62,808 nucleotides of DNA. Source: Bifidobacterium canis (GTDB lineage: Bacteria > Actinomycetota > Actinomycetes > Actinomycetales > Bifidobacteriaceae). The stretch is from positions 1 through 62,808 of the forward strand of contig NZ_WNLP01000011.1 in assembly GCF_009727065.1 (NCBI RefSeq), in the 5' to 3' direction. Positions 20,990-30,993 of this stretch are shown here, in pieces. The translations under genes and the position numbers were made by a program. The stretch's first letter is position 1; every line of letters starts with the position of its first letter. The notes under the pieces are model-generated. The model did no database searches. It saw only the letters and a list, made by a program, of their open reading frames with translations, and had not been told where the DNA came from.

Positions 20990-22123
20990 ATGGCAGAATT
21001 TGATTACTCACAGGCTATCGCCGACGCCCGTTCGAAATACGAGGCCATTGCGCTCGCGCTCGACACCGATCGACTGCATGCGCAGGAGGCGGATCTCGAA
21101 AAGCAGGCTTCGGCTCCGGGACTCTGGGATGACTCCGAGCACGCGCAGAAAGTAATGTCGCAGCTGTCGAACGTGCAGTCGCAGCTCAAGCACCTCTCGA
21201 GTGCACAGAACCGACTCGACGATGTGGCCACGCTCGTCGAACTCGGTCAGGAAGAGAACGATGCAGACACGCTGCACGAGGCTCAGAGCGAAATCGAGAA
21301 GATTCAAAAGGATCTCGACCAAATGGAGATCGAGACACTGATGGACGGCGAATACGATGATCGTTCCGCCGTCGTCACGATTCGTTCCGGTGCCGGTGGC
21401 GTCGACGCCGCCGACTTCGCGCAGATGCTGCTGCGCATGTATCTGCGCTGGGCGGAACGCAACGGCTACAAGACCAAGGTGATGGACACCTCATATGCGG
21501 AAGAGGCGGGTATCAAGTCGGCCACCTTCCAAGTGGATGCGCCATATGCCTACGGCCGCATGTCGGTTGAAGGCGGTACGCACCGCCTGGTGCGCATTTC
21601 ACCGTTCGACAACCAGGGTCGCCGCCAGACCAGCTTCGCAGCGGTTGAAGTGGTGCCGCTCGTTGAAGCGACCGATCACATCGACGTGCCCGACAACGAG
21701 ATTCGCGTCGACACCTACATGAGCTCCGGTCCTGGCGGTCAGGGCGTGAACACCACCTATTCGGCAGTTCGCCTGACGCATATTCCGACCGGCATCGTCG
21801 TGACGATGCAAGACGAGCGCTCGCAGATTCAGAACCGTGCCGCAGCCATGGCAGTGCTGCAGTCCCGACTGCTGGTGCTTCGCCATGAAGAGGAAGCCAA
21901 GAAGAAGAAGGAGCTCGCCGGCGACATCAAGGCCAGCTGGGGAGACCAGATGCGCTCCTACGTGCTGCACCCGTACCAGATGGTCAAGGATCTGCGCACT
22001 GGCTACGAAACCTCTCAGACGCAGGCCGTGTTCGACGGCGACATCGACGAGTTCATTCAGGCGGGCATTCGCTGGCGCCACGAGCAGCGTCTCGAAGCAG
22101 CCGCCGAAGAGAGCGACGAGTAA
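20990..22123 (+). CDS. prfB: Peptide chain release factor 2
   Basis: Recognises UGA and UAA. It is 377 residues long; the anticodon tripeptide Ser-Pro-Phe is in [12 protein letters not shown] and the catalytic GGQ in [12 protein letters not shown]. The N-terminus reads straight through [17 protein letters not shown] with no in-frame UGA, so it lacks the programmed +1 frameshift that autoregulates RF2 in many bacteria, as is usual in actinobacteria. It is followed after 46 bases by ftsE, a conserved actinobacterial order (prfB-ftsE-ftsX-hydrolase-smpB). Confidence 0.96.
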   Translation: MAEFDYSQAIADARSKYEAIALALDTDRLHAQEADLEKQASAPGLWDDSEHAQKVMSQLSNVQSQLKHLSSAQNRLDDVATLVELGQEENDADTLHEAQSEIEKIQKDLDQMEIETLMDGEYDDRSAVVTIRSGAGGVDAADFAQMLLRMYLRWAERNGYKTKVMDTSYAEEAGIKSATFQVDAPYAYGRMSVEGGTHRLVRISPFDNQGRRQTSFAAVEVVPLVEATDHIDVPDNEIRVDTYMSSGPGGQGVNTTYSAVRLTHIPTGIVVTMQDERSQIQNRAAAMAVLQSRLLVLRHEEEAKKKKELAGDIKASWGDQMRSYVLHPYQMVKDLRTGYETSQTQAVFDGDIDEFIQAGIRWRHEQRLEAAAEESDE

Positions 22124-22169
22124 GCCGATCTAGCCGGAAACCACCTATTGAAGCGGAAGGGAGAAGCCG

Positions 22170-23531
22170 ATGGCGCTGATCTCGATGGAACATGTCAGTA
22201 AGATCTACCCGAATGCCACTCGACCGGCATTGCAAGACATCGACTTGCAGATCAACCGAGGCGAATTCGTGTTTCTCGTGGGCGCCTCCGGCTCCGGCAA
22301 AACATCGCTGCTGCGCTTGTTGCTGCGCGAAGAGGAGGCCACGAGCGGCGAGATCCGTGTAGGCGGGTACGATCTGCGCCGCCTGCCGAACCGTCAAGTG
22401 CCGCAGTATCGCCGTTCGATCGGCATGATCTTCCAAGACTACAAGCTGCTCAACAACAAAACGGTGTGGCAGAACGTCGCGTTCGCCCTCGAGGTGATCG
22501 GCACGTCGCGCTCCACCATCAAATCGCTTGTTCCAAAGGTGCTGAAAACCGTCGGTTTAACGGGTAAAGAAAAGAACTACCCGCGTGAGCTCTCCGGTGG
22601 CGAGCAGCAGCGCGTGACGATCGCACGCGCGTATGTGAACCATCCGCAGCTGCTGCTGGCAGACGAGCCCACCGGCAACCTCGATCCGACCACATCGCTC
22701 GGCATCATGGAGGTGCTCGATGCGATCAGCCGCACCGGCACCACGATCGTGATGGCCACGCATAACGAAGAGATCGTCAATTCGATGCGCAAACGTGTGG
22801 TCGAGCTCAACAAGGGCAAGATCGTGCGCGACGAGAAGAACGGTTCCTACGATTCCTCGATGTATTTCCCCGACGAGCAGGTGGCTGCAATGGCCCACGC
22901 CGCAATCAACGGCGACGAACGCGGCACCGACCGCATCGTCGTGCAGAGCGAAACCGCTGTTGCCATGCAGCAGGAACCGCAGAACCTTGACGGTGCGCAA
23001 GATGGCAGTGATCGTGCCGACACCGCTGCAGTCATGGTCGACTCGGTGAACGCCATCCTGCAATCCGAGCAGAGCAACGAAGGCATCGCTCGCTTGGCGC
23101 AGTCGATGCACGCCGGCAAAACAGGCCGATATGGTGAGGCGTTCGCTCCGGTCGAGCAGACGCTCACATGGGGCGGGGGACTCTCACTCGAAGAACTGGC
23201 CGAACAAGAGGGCATCATTCCCTCCGAACAGTCCAAGCAGTCCAAGCAATCCGATGAGAGTGCCGGTGAAGGCGAGGCAACCGCACAGCAGGCTGAAAAG
23301 CAGCCTGAGAACACTGCCGAAACTGCCGAATCGGATTCGAAGCAGTCGGGCACATGGGGCAATGTGGCGCTGACGAACGGCGGGAGCAAATCGACGAAAA
23401 CCGATGAGCAGGCTACGCAACAAGCCAACGTGGAATCCACGCAGGCGATGCCGCCAGTGCCACCAATGCCTCCGGTTCCGCCGCAGGGCGAGCATTCGCG
23501 TCACAGCAAGCGTAGCGAGGAGAAGAACTGA
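22170..23531 (+). CDS. ftsE: Cell-division ATP-binding protein FtsE with long C-terminal tail
   Basis: ATPase of the FtsEX complex, which couples the division ring to cell-wall hydrolysis. Residues 1-225 are a normal ABC domain: Walker A GASGSGKT, signature LSGGEQQRVTIARAY and Walker B LLLADEPTGNLD. FtsE is usually about 229 residues; this one has 453. The extra C-terminal part is low-complexity, rich in Gln, Ser and Glu, and includes SEQSKQSKQSDES and a Pro-rich run near the end. GGAAGGGAG precedes ATG 22170. The stop overlaps the ftsX ATG by one base. Confidence 0.93.
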   Translation: MALISMEHVSKIYPNATRPALQDIDLQINRGEFVFLVGASGSGKTSLLRLLLREEEATSGEIRVGGYDLRRLPNRQVPQYRRSIGMIFQDYKLLNNKTVWQNVAFALEVIGTSRSTIKSLVPKVLKTVGLTGKEKNYPRELSGGEQQRVTIARAYVNHPQLLLADEPTGNLDPTTSLGIMEVLDAISRTGTTIVMATHNEEIVNSMRKRVVELNKGKIVRDEKNGSYDSSMYFPDEQVAAMAHAAINGDERGTDRIVVQSETAVAMQQEPQNLDGAQDGSDRADTAAVMVDSVNAILQSEQSNEGIARLAQSMHAGKTGRYGEAFAPVEQTLTWGGGLSLEELAEQEGIIPSEQSKQSKQSDESAGEGEATAQQAEKQPENTAETAESDSKQSGTWGNVALTNGGSKSTKTDEQATQQANVESTQAMPPVPPMPPVPPQGEHSRHSKRSEEKN

Positions 23532-24454
23532 TGCGTTTCCGTTTTATTCTTTCTGAAACCTGGACGAGCCTGCGCCGCAATGTGCCGATGCTGCTTTCGG
23601 TGATGCTCGTCACGTTCATCTCGTTCCTGTTCATTGGCGCTTCGCTGCTCACGCAGGCGCAGATCACGAAGGCGAAGGGTGACTGGTACGACAAGGTTGA
23701 GGTGGTCGTGTGGCTGTGCCCTGACGGTACGAGCCAATCCGCGAACTGCTCGACCGGCAAGGCCGCCACGACCGCGCAGATCAACGAACTGCAGAAGGTG
23801 ATTCAGCAGGAACTGCCGAACGACGTGTCACAGGTCACGTTCATGAGCCGCGAACAGTTCTACAACGATTCGTTCGTGAAGCAATACCCGAACGGCGAAT
23901 ACCAAGGCCGCACATTGACCGCCGCCGACATGCAGGATTCCCTGTGGCTCAAACTCAAGAACCCCGAGAACTACCGCGTGGTTTCCGAAGTGCTCTCCGG
24001 TAGGGAAGGCGTGGAAGAGGTCGTCGACCAACGGCAGATATTCGAACCCGTGTTTGCGATTCTGAACCGTGCGGCGGTGGCGACGGGCGGATTGGCGGCG
24101 ATCATGGTGATCGTCGCGATCATGCTGACCAGCACGACGATACGCATGTCGGCGGCCTCCCGAAGCGAGGAGACGGAGATCATGCGTCTCGTGGGCGCGT
24201 CGAATTGGACGATTCGACTGCCGTTCATTCTCGAAGGTGTGGTCGCCTCCCTTGCCGGCTCGTTGTTGTCGTGCGGTGCTCTGGCATTGCTGGTCAAAGT
24301 GTTTATAACCGATTGGCTGGCGAAGTCGGTGACATGGATTCCGTATGTGAACCAGACGACGGTGTGGCTCACGTCGCCGATTCTGATCGTCGGCGCCGTG
24401 CTGCTGTCGATCATCGCATCGTCGTTCTCGTTACGCCGATATCTGAAAGCGTGA
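23531..24454 (+). CDS. ftsX: Cell-division permease FtsX
   Basis: Four-helix membrane subunit of FtsEX, 307 residues. The first helix is at about residues 20-45 (NVPMLLSVMLVTFISFLFIG). A large extracellular loop follows (residues 50-175), which in this family contacts the wall hydrolase. Three more helices end the protein. The loop contains a cysteine pair (WLCPDG and ANCSTG) that might form a disulfide. It starts within the ftsE stop (TGATG), so the two proteins are made in a fixed ratio. The next gene encodes the probable extracellular partner. Confidence 0.94.
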   Translation: MRFRFILSETWTSLRRNVPMLLSVMLVTFISFLFIGASLLTQAQITKAKGDWYDKVEVVVWLCPDGTSQSANCSTGKAATTAQINELQKVIQQELPNDVSQVTFMSREQFYNDSFVKQYPNGEYQGRTLTAADMQDSLWLKLKNPENYRVVSEVLSGREGVEEVVDQRQIFEPVFAILNRAAVATGGLAAIMVIVAIMLTSTTIRMSAASRSEETEIMRLVGASNWTIRLPFILEGVVASLAGSLLSCGALALLVKVFITDWLAKSVTWIPYVNQTTVWLTSPILIVGAVLLSIIASSFSLRRYLKA

Positions 24455-24621
24455 GCAAGTTCACGATTGCGCGCAGCCACTGACTTTCGCGCAGTATCTG
24501 GCGAATTTGTGGCGGGTGCAATTGTGCAGATTGTGTACACACGTTGAAGAGACGAGGTTTGCGCCCCACTTTTGAGTTTGAGATGCTAGTGTGGTGAACC
24601 AGCGTCGTAGAAAGGGACTTG

Positions 24622-26025
24622 ATGACTAGCAGAAAGAGAAGCGTGCCAGTTGTGGCGTCTTCGTTGGCAACTGCACTGTGCATCACGGCTCTGGCCGTAC
24701 CGATGTCGGTAAGCACACCGGTGGCATATGCGGATGCGTACAGCGATCTGGTGGACGCCCAGAACAGCCATCAGCAGAGCCAACAGCAGGAAGCCGCGCT
24801 CCGTCAGCAGCTCGCAGGCGTCAAAAGCGACTTGGCAGACAAGATTCTTGAGCTCAACGACTTGACGAGCAACCAGATTCCGGCCGCTCAGAAAGCCGCG
24901 GAATCCGCGAACGAGGCTGCGGCAGCTGCAAAGAGCGAGGCGGAAAGCGCCGCCGAACGTTTGCAGGCCGCGCAAAAAGACAAAACCGATCTTGAAGAGA
25001 AGATCAAGCAGACCGGCGAAGACTATGACGATGCCCATGCTGCAGTAGCGCAGATGGCTCGTGATTCGATGCATGGTTCCGACACCTCCGACGTGATGAG
25101 CGTGATGACCGGTTCCACCGACACGAAGCAGTTCATCCAGTCGATGCAATCTCGCGACGCATTGTCGCGCAACGAGGCGAACGCCGCCTCCGAAGCCGCG
25201 ACCGATCTAAGCACGTCAATGAATCGTGCCGACCGCTTGAAGGCAATCGAAAAGCGCATCGAGGAGCGCAAGGCCGAAGCCGACGAGAAGTCCGCTGCAG
25301 CGCAAACCGCAGCCACGCAGGCGCAGCAGAAAACGGCGAATCTCGAGAAACTGCGCTCGCAGGGCGAAAGCGTCCGCACCGAGCTGGAAAGCCAGAAGAG
25401 CGAACTGACCGATCAGGCCGCTGCCCAGGCAGCGCAAACGGTGATGCTGCAGTCTCAGATCGATTCCGCCAACCAGCGCTATCAGGCTGAACAGCAGGCC
25501 GCCGCCTCCCAAGTGCAGCAGCAGGTGCCGCAGGGCACCACGCGTCCAAGCGGCAACAACACCAGCAACAGCAACACCGGTAGCAGCAGTTCCGGCAGTA
25601 GCAACACGGGCAGCAGTGGCGGTTCGGCGCAAACGCCATCGACGCCATCAGGTGGATCTTCGGGCGGCCAAGGCACGTCGAACGGCGACTATGGCAACGC
25701 CTATGCCGCCGGCCAGTGCACATGGTGGGCCTACGAACGCCGTAAGCAGATGGGCATCGGCACGCCATCCTATCTCGGTAACGGTGGCGAATGGTGGAGC
25801 AGCGCGCCGAGCTATGGCTTGCGCGTCGACCATTCCCCACAGGTCGGAGCGGCATTGTCGTTCCTGCCGGGTCAGGAAGGCGCATCCATTCCGTGGGGTC
25901 ACGTCGCCGTGGTCGAACAGGTCAATGGCGACAGCGTGCTGATCTCCGAATCGAACGTGGCTGGTCTGTATACGATCACCTACCGCACGCTCTACAACGC
26001 GAGCCGCTTCTGGTACGTGCACTGA
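24622..26025 (+). CDS. Secreted coiled-coil CHAP-domain peptidoglycan hydrolase
   Basis: 467 residues: a signal peptide (cleavage expected near SVSTPVAYADA), a long Ala/Gln/Glu-rich coiled coil (about 35-295), a Ser/Asn/Gly-rich linker, and a C-terminal CHAP domain. The CHAP nucleophile is in AGQCTWWAYERR and the histidine in PWGHVAVVEQV. This is the PcsB/RipC plan: a coiled coil that blocks the enzyme until FtsEX releases it. ATG 24622 follows AAAGGG; a TTG one codon earlier is less likely. Located right after ftsX, it is the probable FtsEX-controlled division hydrolase. Confidence 0.88.
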   Translation: MTSRKRSVPVVASSLATALCITALAVPMSVSTPVAYADAYSDLVDAQNSHQQSQQQEAALRQQLAGVKSDLADKILELNDLTSNQIPAAQKAAESANEAAAAAKSEAESAAERLQAAQKDKTDLEEKIKQTGEDYDDAHAAVAQMARDSMHGSDTSDVMSVMTGSTDTKQFIQSMQSRDALSRNEANAASEAATDLSTSMNRADRLKAIEKRIEERKAEADEKSAAAQTAATQAQQKTANLEKLRSQGESVRTELESQKSELTDQAAAQAAQTVMLQSQIDSANQRYQAEQQAAASQVQQQVPQGTTRPSGNNTSNSNTGSSSSGSSNTGSSGGSAQTPSTPSGGSSGGQGTSNGDYGNAYAAGQCTWWAYERRKQMGIGTPSYLGNGGEWWSSAPSYGLRVDHSPQVGAALSFLPGQEGASIPWGHVAVVEQVNGDSVLISESNVAGLYTITYRTLYNASRFWYVH

Positions 26026-26056
26026 GCACCAAACCAGAACCCACGAATGTGTTCAC

Positions 26057-26089
26057 AACGCCGACGTTTGCAAAAACGTCGGCGTTTGT
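26057..26089 (+). terminator. Terminator between the CHAP gene and smpB
   Basis: Perfect 13-bp arms AACGCCGACGTTT (26057-26069) and AAACGTCGGCGTT (26074-26086), followed by TTGTTT. Confidence 0.85.
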
Positions 26090-26108
26090 TTATCGCGAGC
26101 CGAACGTC

Positions 26109-26114
26109 TATAGT
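26109..26114 (+). promoter_or_regulatory. Candidate -10 box of smpB
   Basis: TATAGT at 26109-26114, after the CHAP terminator and 46 bases before the smpB ATG. It indicates that smpB has its own promoter despite the conserved gene order. Confidence 0.45.
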
Positions 26115-26159
26115 GAAACAAGTCTGTTTCAACGGCGATAGTTTCGAGAGGAGGAGAAC

Positions 26160-26651
26160 ATGGCGAAGAAGACTGACAGTAACGAGAAGATGATTGCGCA
26201 GAACAGGCGCGCACGGCATGATTACGAGATCGAAGACACCTACGAAGCCGGCATTGCGCTGACCGGCACCGAAGTCAAATCATTGCGCGAGGGTCGCGCG
26301 TCGCTCGCAGAATCCTTCATCAGCATCGACAAGCGCGGTGAAGTGTGGCTCGAGGGAGCGAATATTCCGGAATATTTGAACGGCACGTGGAACAACCATG
26401 CGCCGAAACGCAAGCGCAAACTGCTGTTGCACGCACAACAGATCGAGAAGCTGCGCAGGCAGATTCAGGCGAAGGGCTATACGATCGTTCCGTTGAAGTT
26501 GTATTTCAACGAAGACGGTCGCGCCAAACTGAGCATTGCGCTGGCACGTGGCAAGAAGGAATACGACAAGCGCCAGGCGTTGCGCGAGGAACAAGACAAG
26601 CGTGAGGCGCAGCGCGTGATGCGATACAGAAACATGCACGCGCGCGGGTAA
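26160..26651 (+). CDS. smpB: SsrA (tmRNA)-binding protein
   Basis: Binds tmRNA and delivers it to stalled ribosomes for trans-translation. The 163 residues show the family's opening [20 protein letters not shown], the core [14 protein letters not shown], and a basic C-terminal tail ([20 protein letters not shown]) that enters the empty mRNA channel. GAGAGGAGGAG precedes ATG 26160, a very strong ribosome site. I see no ssrA gene in this window. Confidence 0.96.
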   Translation: MAKKTDSNEKMIAQNRRARHDYEIEDTYEAGIALTGTEVKSLREGRASLAESFISIDKRGEVWLEGANIPEYLNGTWNNHAPKRKRKLLLHAQQIEKLRRQIQAKGYTIVPLKLYFNEDGRAKLSIALARGKKEYDKRQALREEQDKREAQRVMRYRNMHARG

Positions 26652-26915
26652 TCGAATACATGCTTGGTACTGCGTTTGCTGTGCCGGTGTCTGCAATGCG
26701 GACACCGGCACAAACTTTTCGGCACAAATTTCGGCACAGTGCAAACACAGTGCATACCTTAGTTTTGCTCGCACAGCACGTTTTCTTGAACCGTACAATA
26801 TTACTCAAATATAGTCTGTGTGAAACGCGCTGATAACATGCGGTTTTTACTCTGTCTGATGTTTCCGGCAACAACATTTCAATACGCACACTGCCGGCGG
26901 AACAGGGAGAGAGCA

Positions 26916-27836
26916 ATGAAGAACATGTGGAAGACGGTTGCGGCGTTTGCCAGTCTCGCATTGTGCGCGAGCATGGCGGCGTGCGGCACCAGCGACGACA
27001 GCGACTCGACGCCGAACACAGCGAGCAGCACGGCGAAAACATTCGACGTGTCGAGCATCACGACCGATGAGAGCATCGCCGCGCTCGTTCCCGATTACGT
27101 GAAGAAAGACGGCAAACTCGTCGTCGGCACCGACACCTCATACGCTCCGGCTGAATTCATCGGCGAAGACGGCAAGACTCCGGTCGGCTACGACATCGAC
27201 CTGACGAAGGCGATCGCCAAGGTGATGGGACTGGAACCGGAGACGGCGGTTTCGAAATTCGATATGATCATTCCTTCGATTGGCAGCAAATACGACATTG
27301 GCATCTCGTCGTTCACGGTGACACCGGAACGCCAGAAAGCCGTTGACTTCGTGACCTACTACAAAGCGGGCTCGACGTGGGTGACTAAGAAGGGCAACCC
27401 CGACAAGGTTGACACGAAGAACCTGTGCGGCGTGAAGGTGGCCGTGCAGATCGGCACGACGCAGGAAGAGGAGCTCACCAAGATCAACGAGCAGTGCAAG
27501 GCAGACGGCAAAGCCGAGGTCGACGTGCTGTCTTCCTCATTGCAGACCGATGTGACGACGAACGTCGCCACTGGCAAGGCGTCGGTGTTCTATGCCGACT
27601 CGCCGGTCGCCGGTTATGCGATTTCGCAGACGGACGGCACGCTCGAGGCACTTGGTGCTGATGAAGGCGTGACCGAAGAGGGCATCATCGTCAAGAAAGG
27701 CGACGAGAAGATGGCGCAGGCCGTGCAGAAGTCGGTGCAGAAACTGATGGACGACGGCACATACAAGAAGATTCTCGACAACTGGGGTGTGTCTTCGGGT
27801 GCGATCGAACAGTCTCAGATCAATCCGACTGCGTGA
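26916..27836 (+). CDS. Amino-acid ABC transporter substrate-binding lipoprotein, copy 1
   Basis: Type II periplasmic-binding-fold protein, 306 residues, for a polar amino acid. The signal peptide ends in a lipobox (ASMAACG), so it would be anchored to the outer face of the membrane. Typical SBP_bac_3 features are GTDTSYAPAEFIGEDG, GYDIDLTKAIAKVMG and SKYDIGISSFTVTPERQ. ATG 26916 follows GGGAGAGAG. A very similar paralogue follows after 276 bases, then one permease and one ATPase gene. The bound amino acid cannot be called. Confidence 0.9.
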   Translation: MKNMWKTVAAFASLALCASMAACGTSDDSDSTPNTASSTAKTFDVSSITTDESIAALVPDYVKKDGKLVVGTDTSYAPAEFIGEDGKTPVGYDIDLTKAIAKVMGLEPETAVSKFDMIIPSIGSKYDIGISSFTVTPERQKAVDFVTYYKAGSTWVTKKGNPDKVDTKNLCGVKVAVQIGTTQEEELTKINEQCKADGKAEVDVLSSSLQTDVTTNVATGKASVFYADSPVAGYAISQTDGTLEALGADEGVTEEGIIVKKGDEKMAQAVQKSVQKLMDDGTYKKILDNWGVSSGAIEQSQINPTA

Positions 27837-28112
27837 GCGCTTTCTTCTGAATACAGAGCTGGACTCTATCTTTTGAACGGCGTCGTTCCCGCACTTTCGC
27901 ACGTATGTGTGCTGTGAATTATTGGGCAGGGTACTTAAAAATAGGCAAATTATGGTGATTTGCATATGTGTGACGCAAGTACGGACTGCATAATAATTCA
28001 TATCTAGGCATAAGTATACAGTGTAGGTGTTTGGGAACGACGCAACGCATAGTGCGGCGTCGAGTTCTCGCACACACGAGAATACTGAGAATGTGAAGTG
28101 AGAGGAAGAACA

Positions 28113-29048
28113 ATGTTTGGTCAGGCACAAACTTTGTTGAAGAAGATCGCCGCCTGCGCACTCGGCGCGGCGGTGCTGATCGCACCGGCCGCATGCGGCA
28201 CCACCGACGAATCGCAAAGCGCGCAGAAAGACGCGAAGAACGCCACGTCGATCGTCGATTCGGTGAAGAAAGACGACACCATCGCCGCAATGCTCCCCAA
28301 GAGCGTCGCAGACAGCGGCAAGCTGACCGTCGGCATGGAGATGTCGTATGCCCCAGCCGAATTCCTGGCAGAAGACGGCAAGACCCCGCAAGGCTACGAC
28401 GTTGATTTGGCGAAGGCGCTCGGCAAGGTGCTCGGCGTGCAAACCGAATTCGTGTCGGCGAGCTTCGACTCGATCGTGCCATCGGTCGGCAGCAAGTATG
28501 ACCTCGGCATCACTGCCATGACGATCACCGAGGAACGTGAGAAGGCCGTCGATTTCGTGAGCTATTACAAGGCCGGTTCGATGTGGGTTGTGAAGAAGGG
28601 CAACCCGAACAAGGTCGACGTCAAGAATCTGTGCGGATCGAAGATCGCAGTTCAGGTGGGCACCGTGCAGGAGGAAGATGCCAACAAGATCAAGGAACAG
28701 TGCAAGGCCGACAACAAGGCGGCCGTCGAAGTGATGCCGAGCAAGCAGCAGACCGACGCCGCGACGAACGTCGTCACCGGCAAGGCCGACGTGTTCTACG
28801 CCGATTCGCCGGTCGGCGGTTACGCGATATCCCAGACCGACGGCCAGCTTGAAGAACTCGGTGAGGTTGAGGGCACCGTCAAGGAAGGCATCGCCATCAA
28901 GAAGGGCGACACCGAAATGGCCAAGGCGGTGCAGGCCGCAATGCAGCACCTGATGGACGATGGCACCTACATGAAGATCCTCAAGACCTGGGGTGTGGAA
29001 TCTGGTGCACTCGACAAGGCGGAGATCAATCCAAAAGACCTCGACTGA
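28113..29048 (+). CDS. Amino-acid ABC transporter substrate-binding lipoprotein, copy 2
   Basis: A 311-residue paralogue of the preceding binding protein with a lipobox (IAPAACG) and the same landmarks (GMEMSYAPAEFLAEDG, GYDVDLAKALGKVLG). The two align over their whole length, so they arose by tandem duplication, but they differ throughout and probably prefer different ligands. AGAGGAAGAAC precedes ATG 28113. A strong hairpin separates it from the permease gene, which would keep binding protein in excess over the membrane parts. Confidence 0.9.
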   Translation: MFGQAQTLLKKIAACALGAAVLIAPAACGTTDESQSAQKDAKNATSIVDSVKKDDTIAAMLPKSVADSGKLTVGMEMSYAPAEFLAEDGKTPQGYDVDLAKALGKVLGVQTEFVSASFDSIVPSVGSKYDLGITAMTITEEREKAVDFVSYYKAGSMWVVKKGNPNKVDVKNLCGSKIAVQVGTVQEEDANKIKEQCKADNKAAVEVMPSKQQTDAATNVVTGKADVFYADSPVGGYAISQTDGQLEELGEVEGTVKEGIAIKKGDTEMAKAVQAAMQHLMDDGTYMKILKTWGVESGALDKAEINPKDLD

Positions 29049-29060
29049 CGTTTCACACGT

Positions 29061-29097
29061 CGTGCCGGCCGTAGCGTTTTTCGACACGGCCGGCACG
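29061..29097 (+). terminator. Attenuating hairpin between binding protein 2 and the permease
   Basis: Perfect 12-bp GC-rich arms CGTGCCGGCCGT (29061-29072) and ACGGCCGGCACG (29086-29097), loop 13 bases. The next bases are AGTGTTTCGG, a weak T-run, so partial read-through or 3'-end protection is likely. Confidence 0.65.
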
Positions 29098-29178
29098 AGT
29101 GTTTCGGCGTGACGCCGATACAATACACATATCTTGCAACACTTGTGAACAAGACGAAGAGATAGAGAAAGGCAGACG

Positions 29179-30165
29179 ATGCCACATCACGTTGACCACG
29201 ACAGCGAGAAGCTGCCGATTCCCAATCGCATCAAAGCCAAGCCGGTGAAGCGCCCGGGGCAGATCGTCGCAGCGGTCATCGTCGCGATCTTCGCCGCGAT
29301 GATCATCAAAGGACTCATCACGAATCCACGCTTCGAGTGGAACATCGTGTGGAAATACCTGTTCAACGAGCGCGTGCTCGAAGGTGTGGGCTACACGTTG
29401 CTGCTCACGGTGATCTCGATGGCCGTCGCCATTGTGCTGGCAGTGCTGCTCGCCGTCATGCGCAAATCGGTGAATCCGGTGCTGCGCGGTGTCAGCTGGT
29501 TCTACATCTGGTTCTTCCGCGGCACGCCTGTATACACGCAGCTGGTGTTCTGGGGTCTGTTCGCAGTGCTGATCCCGAAGCTGTCGATCGGCATTCCACT
29601 GACTTCCATTGAATTCTGGAGCATCGATTCGCAGACGATCATCACCGCATTCAACGCCGCGTGGATCGGCTTGGCGTTGAACGAAGCCGCATACCTGGCT
29701 GAAATCGTGCGCGCCGGCCTCGATGCCGTCGACCCGGGTCAGGAAGAGGCTGCCAAGGCGTTGGGCATGAAGCGTTCGATGATCATGCGCCGTGTGGTTC
29801 TGCCACAGGCCATGCGCATCATCATCCCGCCGACCGGCAACGAGACGATCGGCATGCTCAAAACCACGTCGTTGGTGCTGGCCGTGCCGTTCACGCTCGA
29901 CTTGCAGTATGCGACGAACGCGATCGCCAACCGCATCTACAAGCCGATTCCGCTGCTGCTGGTTGCCAGCATCTGGTACCTGCTCATCACCTCTATTCTC
30001 ATGGTGTTGCAGTCGATGCTCGAGAAGCACTTCGGCAAGGGCTTCCAGGCTCGCCCAGTCGGCCCGAAGGGCAAGCAGCCGCCGCTGCCGGGCAAAACCG
30101 ACGGTGAGCCGAAAGACGACGTCAACAAAACGAACCAAGCCGAATTCATGGGCTACACAGCCTAG
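29179..30165 (+). CDS. Polar amino-acid ABC transporter permease
   Basis: HisM/GlnP-type inner-membrane subunit, 328 residues. After a hydrophilic N-terminus of about 27 residues, the membrane segments begin; the coupling EAA loop is visible as EIVRAGLDAVDPGQEEAAKA followed by LGM. The hydrophilic C-terminal tail of about 45 residues is longer than usual. It is the only permease here, so the complex would be a homodimer served by two alternative binding proteins. Start at ATG 29179 after GAAAGG. Confidence 0.9.
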   Translation: MPHHVDHDSEKLPIPNRIKAKPVKRPGQIVAAVIVAIFAAMIIKGLITNPRFEWNIVWKYLFNERVLEGVGYTLLLTVISMAVAIVLAVLLAVMRKSVNPVLRGVSWFYIWFFRGTPVYTQLVFWGLFAVLIPKLSIGIPLTSIEFWSIDSQTIITAFNAAWIGLALNEAAYLAEIVRAGLDAVDPGQEEAAKALGMKRSMIMRRVVLPQAMRIIIPPTGNETIGMLKTTSLVLAVPFTLDLQYATNAIANRIYKPIPLLLVASIWYLLITSILMVLQSMLEKHFGKGFQARPVGPKGKQPPLPGKTDGEPKDDVNKTNQAEFMGYTA

Positions 30166-30183
30166 CACGTTGAAGGAGATTGT

Positions 30184-30981
30184 ATGAGCGAGGCTACGAA
30201 AGACGCCAACGGCGCGAAACAAGTTCCCGCCGTGCAGGCGAAGCAGGTGCACAAGGCCTTTGGCGATCTGCATGTGCTCAAGGGCATTGATATGACGGTG
30301 GAGCCGGGCACGGTCACCGTGATTCTGGGACCATCGGGTTCCGGCAAATCGACGTTCCTGCGTCTGATCAACCAATTGGAGACGCTGACGGGTGGCGAAA
30401 TCGACGTCGACGGCGAAATGATCGGCTACAAGAAACTGCCGGACGGCCAGTTGCAGACGCTGAACGACAAGGAAATCGCACGCCAACGCGCCAAACTCGG
30501 CATGGTGTTCCAGAAGTTCAACCTGTTTCCGCACATGACGGCGCTTGAGAACGTGATGGAAGCGCCGGTGCACGTGCAGCACATGCCGAAGGCTCAGGCT
30601 CGCGAGCTGGCCATCAAGGAACTGCAGCGCGTCGGTCTTGGCGATCGTCTCGACTACTACCCGGCGCAGCTCTCCGGTGGCCAGCAGCAGCGAGTGGCGA
30701 TCGCCCGCGCTTTGGCGATGAAACCGGAGATCATGTTGTTCGACGAGCCAACATCGGCGCTCGACCCCGAACTCGTGGGCGAAGTGCTGAACGTCATGCG
30801 TTCGTTGGCCGATGAGGGCATGACGATGATCGTCGTCACCCACGAGATCGGTTTCGCCAAGGAAGTGGCCGACCAGATCGTGTTTATGGACGGTGGAGTG
30901 GTCGTCGAGCGTGGCACGCCAGACATCATCGACCATCCGAAAGAAGCCCGTTTCAAGGACTTCCTGCAGCACGTGCTCTGA
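30184..30981 (+). CDS. Polar amino-acid ABC transporter ATPase
   Basis: GlnQ/HisP-type ATPase, 265 residues. Walker A is GPSGSGKST, the Q-loop is in [10 protein letters not shown], the signature is [15 protein letters not shown] and Walker B is [13 protein letters not shown]. It begins 18 bases after the permease stop, with AAGGAG before ATG 30184, so the two form one operon with the upstream binding proteins. Element copy C begins 12 bases after its stop. Confidence 0.93.
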   Translation: MSEATKDANGAKQVPAVQAKQVHKAFGDLHVLKGIDMTVEPGTVTVILGPSGSGKSTFLRLINQLETLTGGEIDVDGEMIGYKKLPDGQLQTLNDKEIARQRAKLGMVFQKFNLFPHMTALENVMEAPVHVQHMPKAQARELAIKELQRVGLGDRLDYYPAQLSGGQQQRVAIARALAMKPEIMLFDEPTSALDPELVGEVLNVMRSLADEGMTMIVVTHEIGFAKEVADQIVFMDGGVVVERGTPDIIDHPKEARFKDFLQHVL

Positions 30982-30993
30982 CCCATATCTCTT

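Noticed and set aside
20990..21100. Programmed +1 frameshift in prfB
   Set aside because: The N-terminal frame is continuous with no in-frame TGA and no slippery CTT-TGA site.
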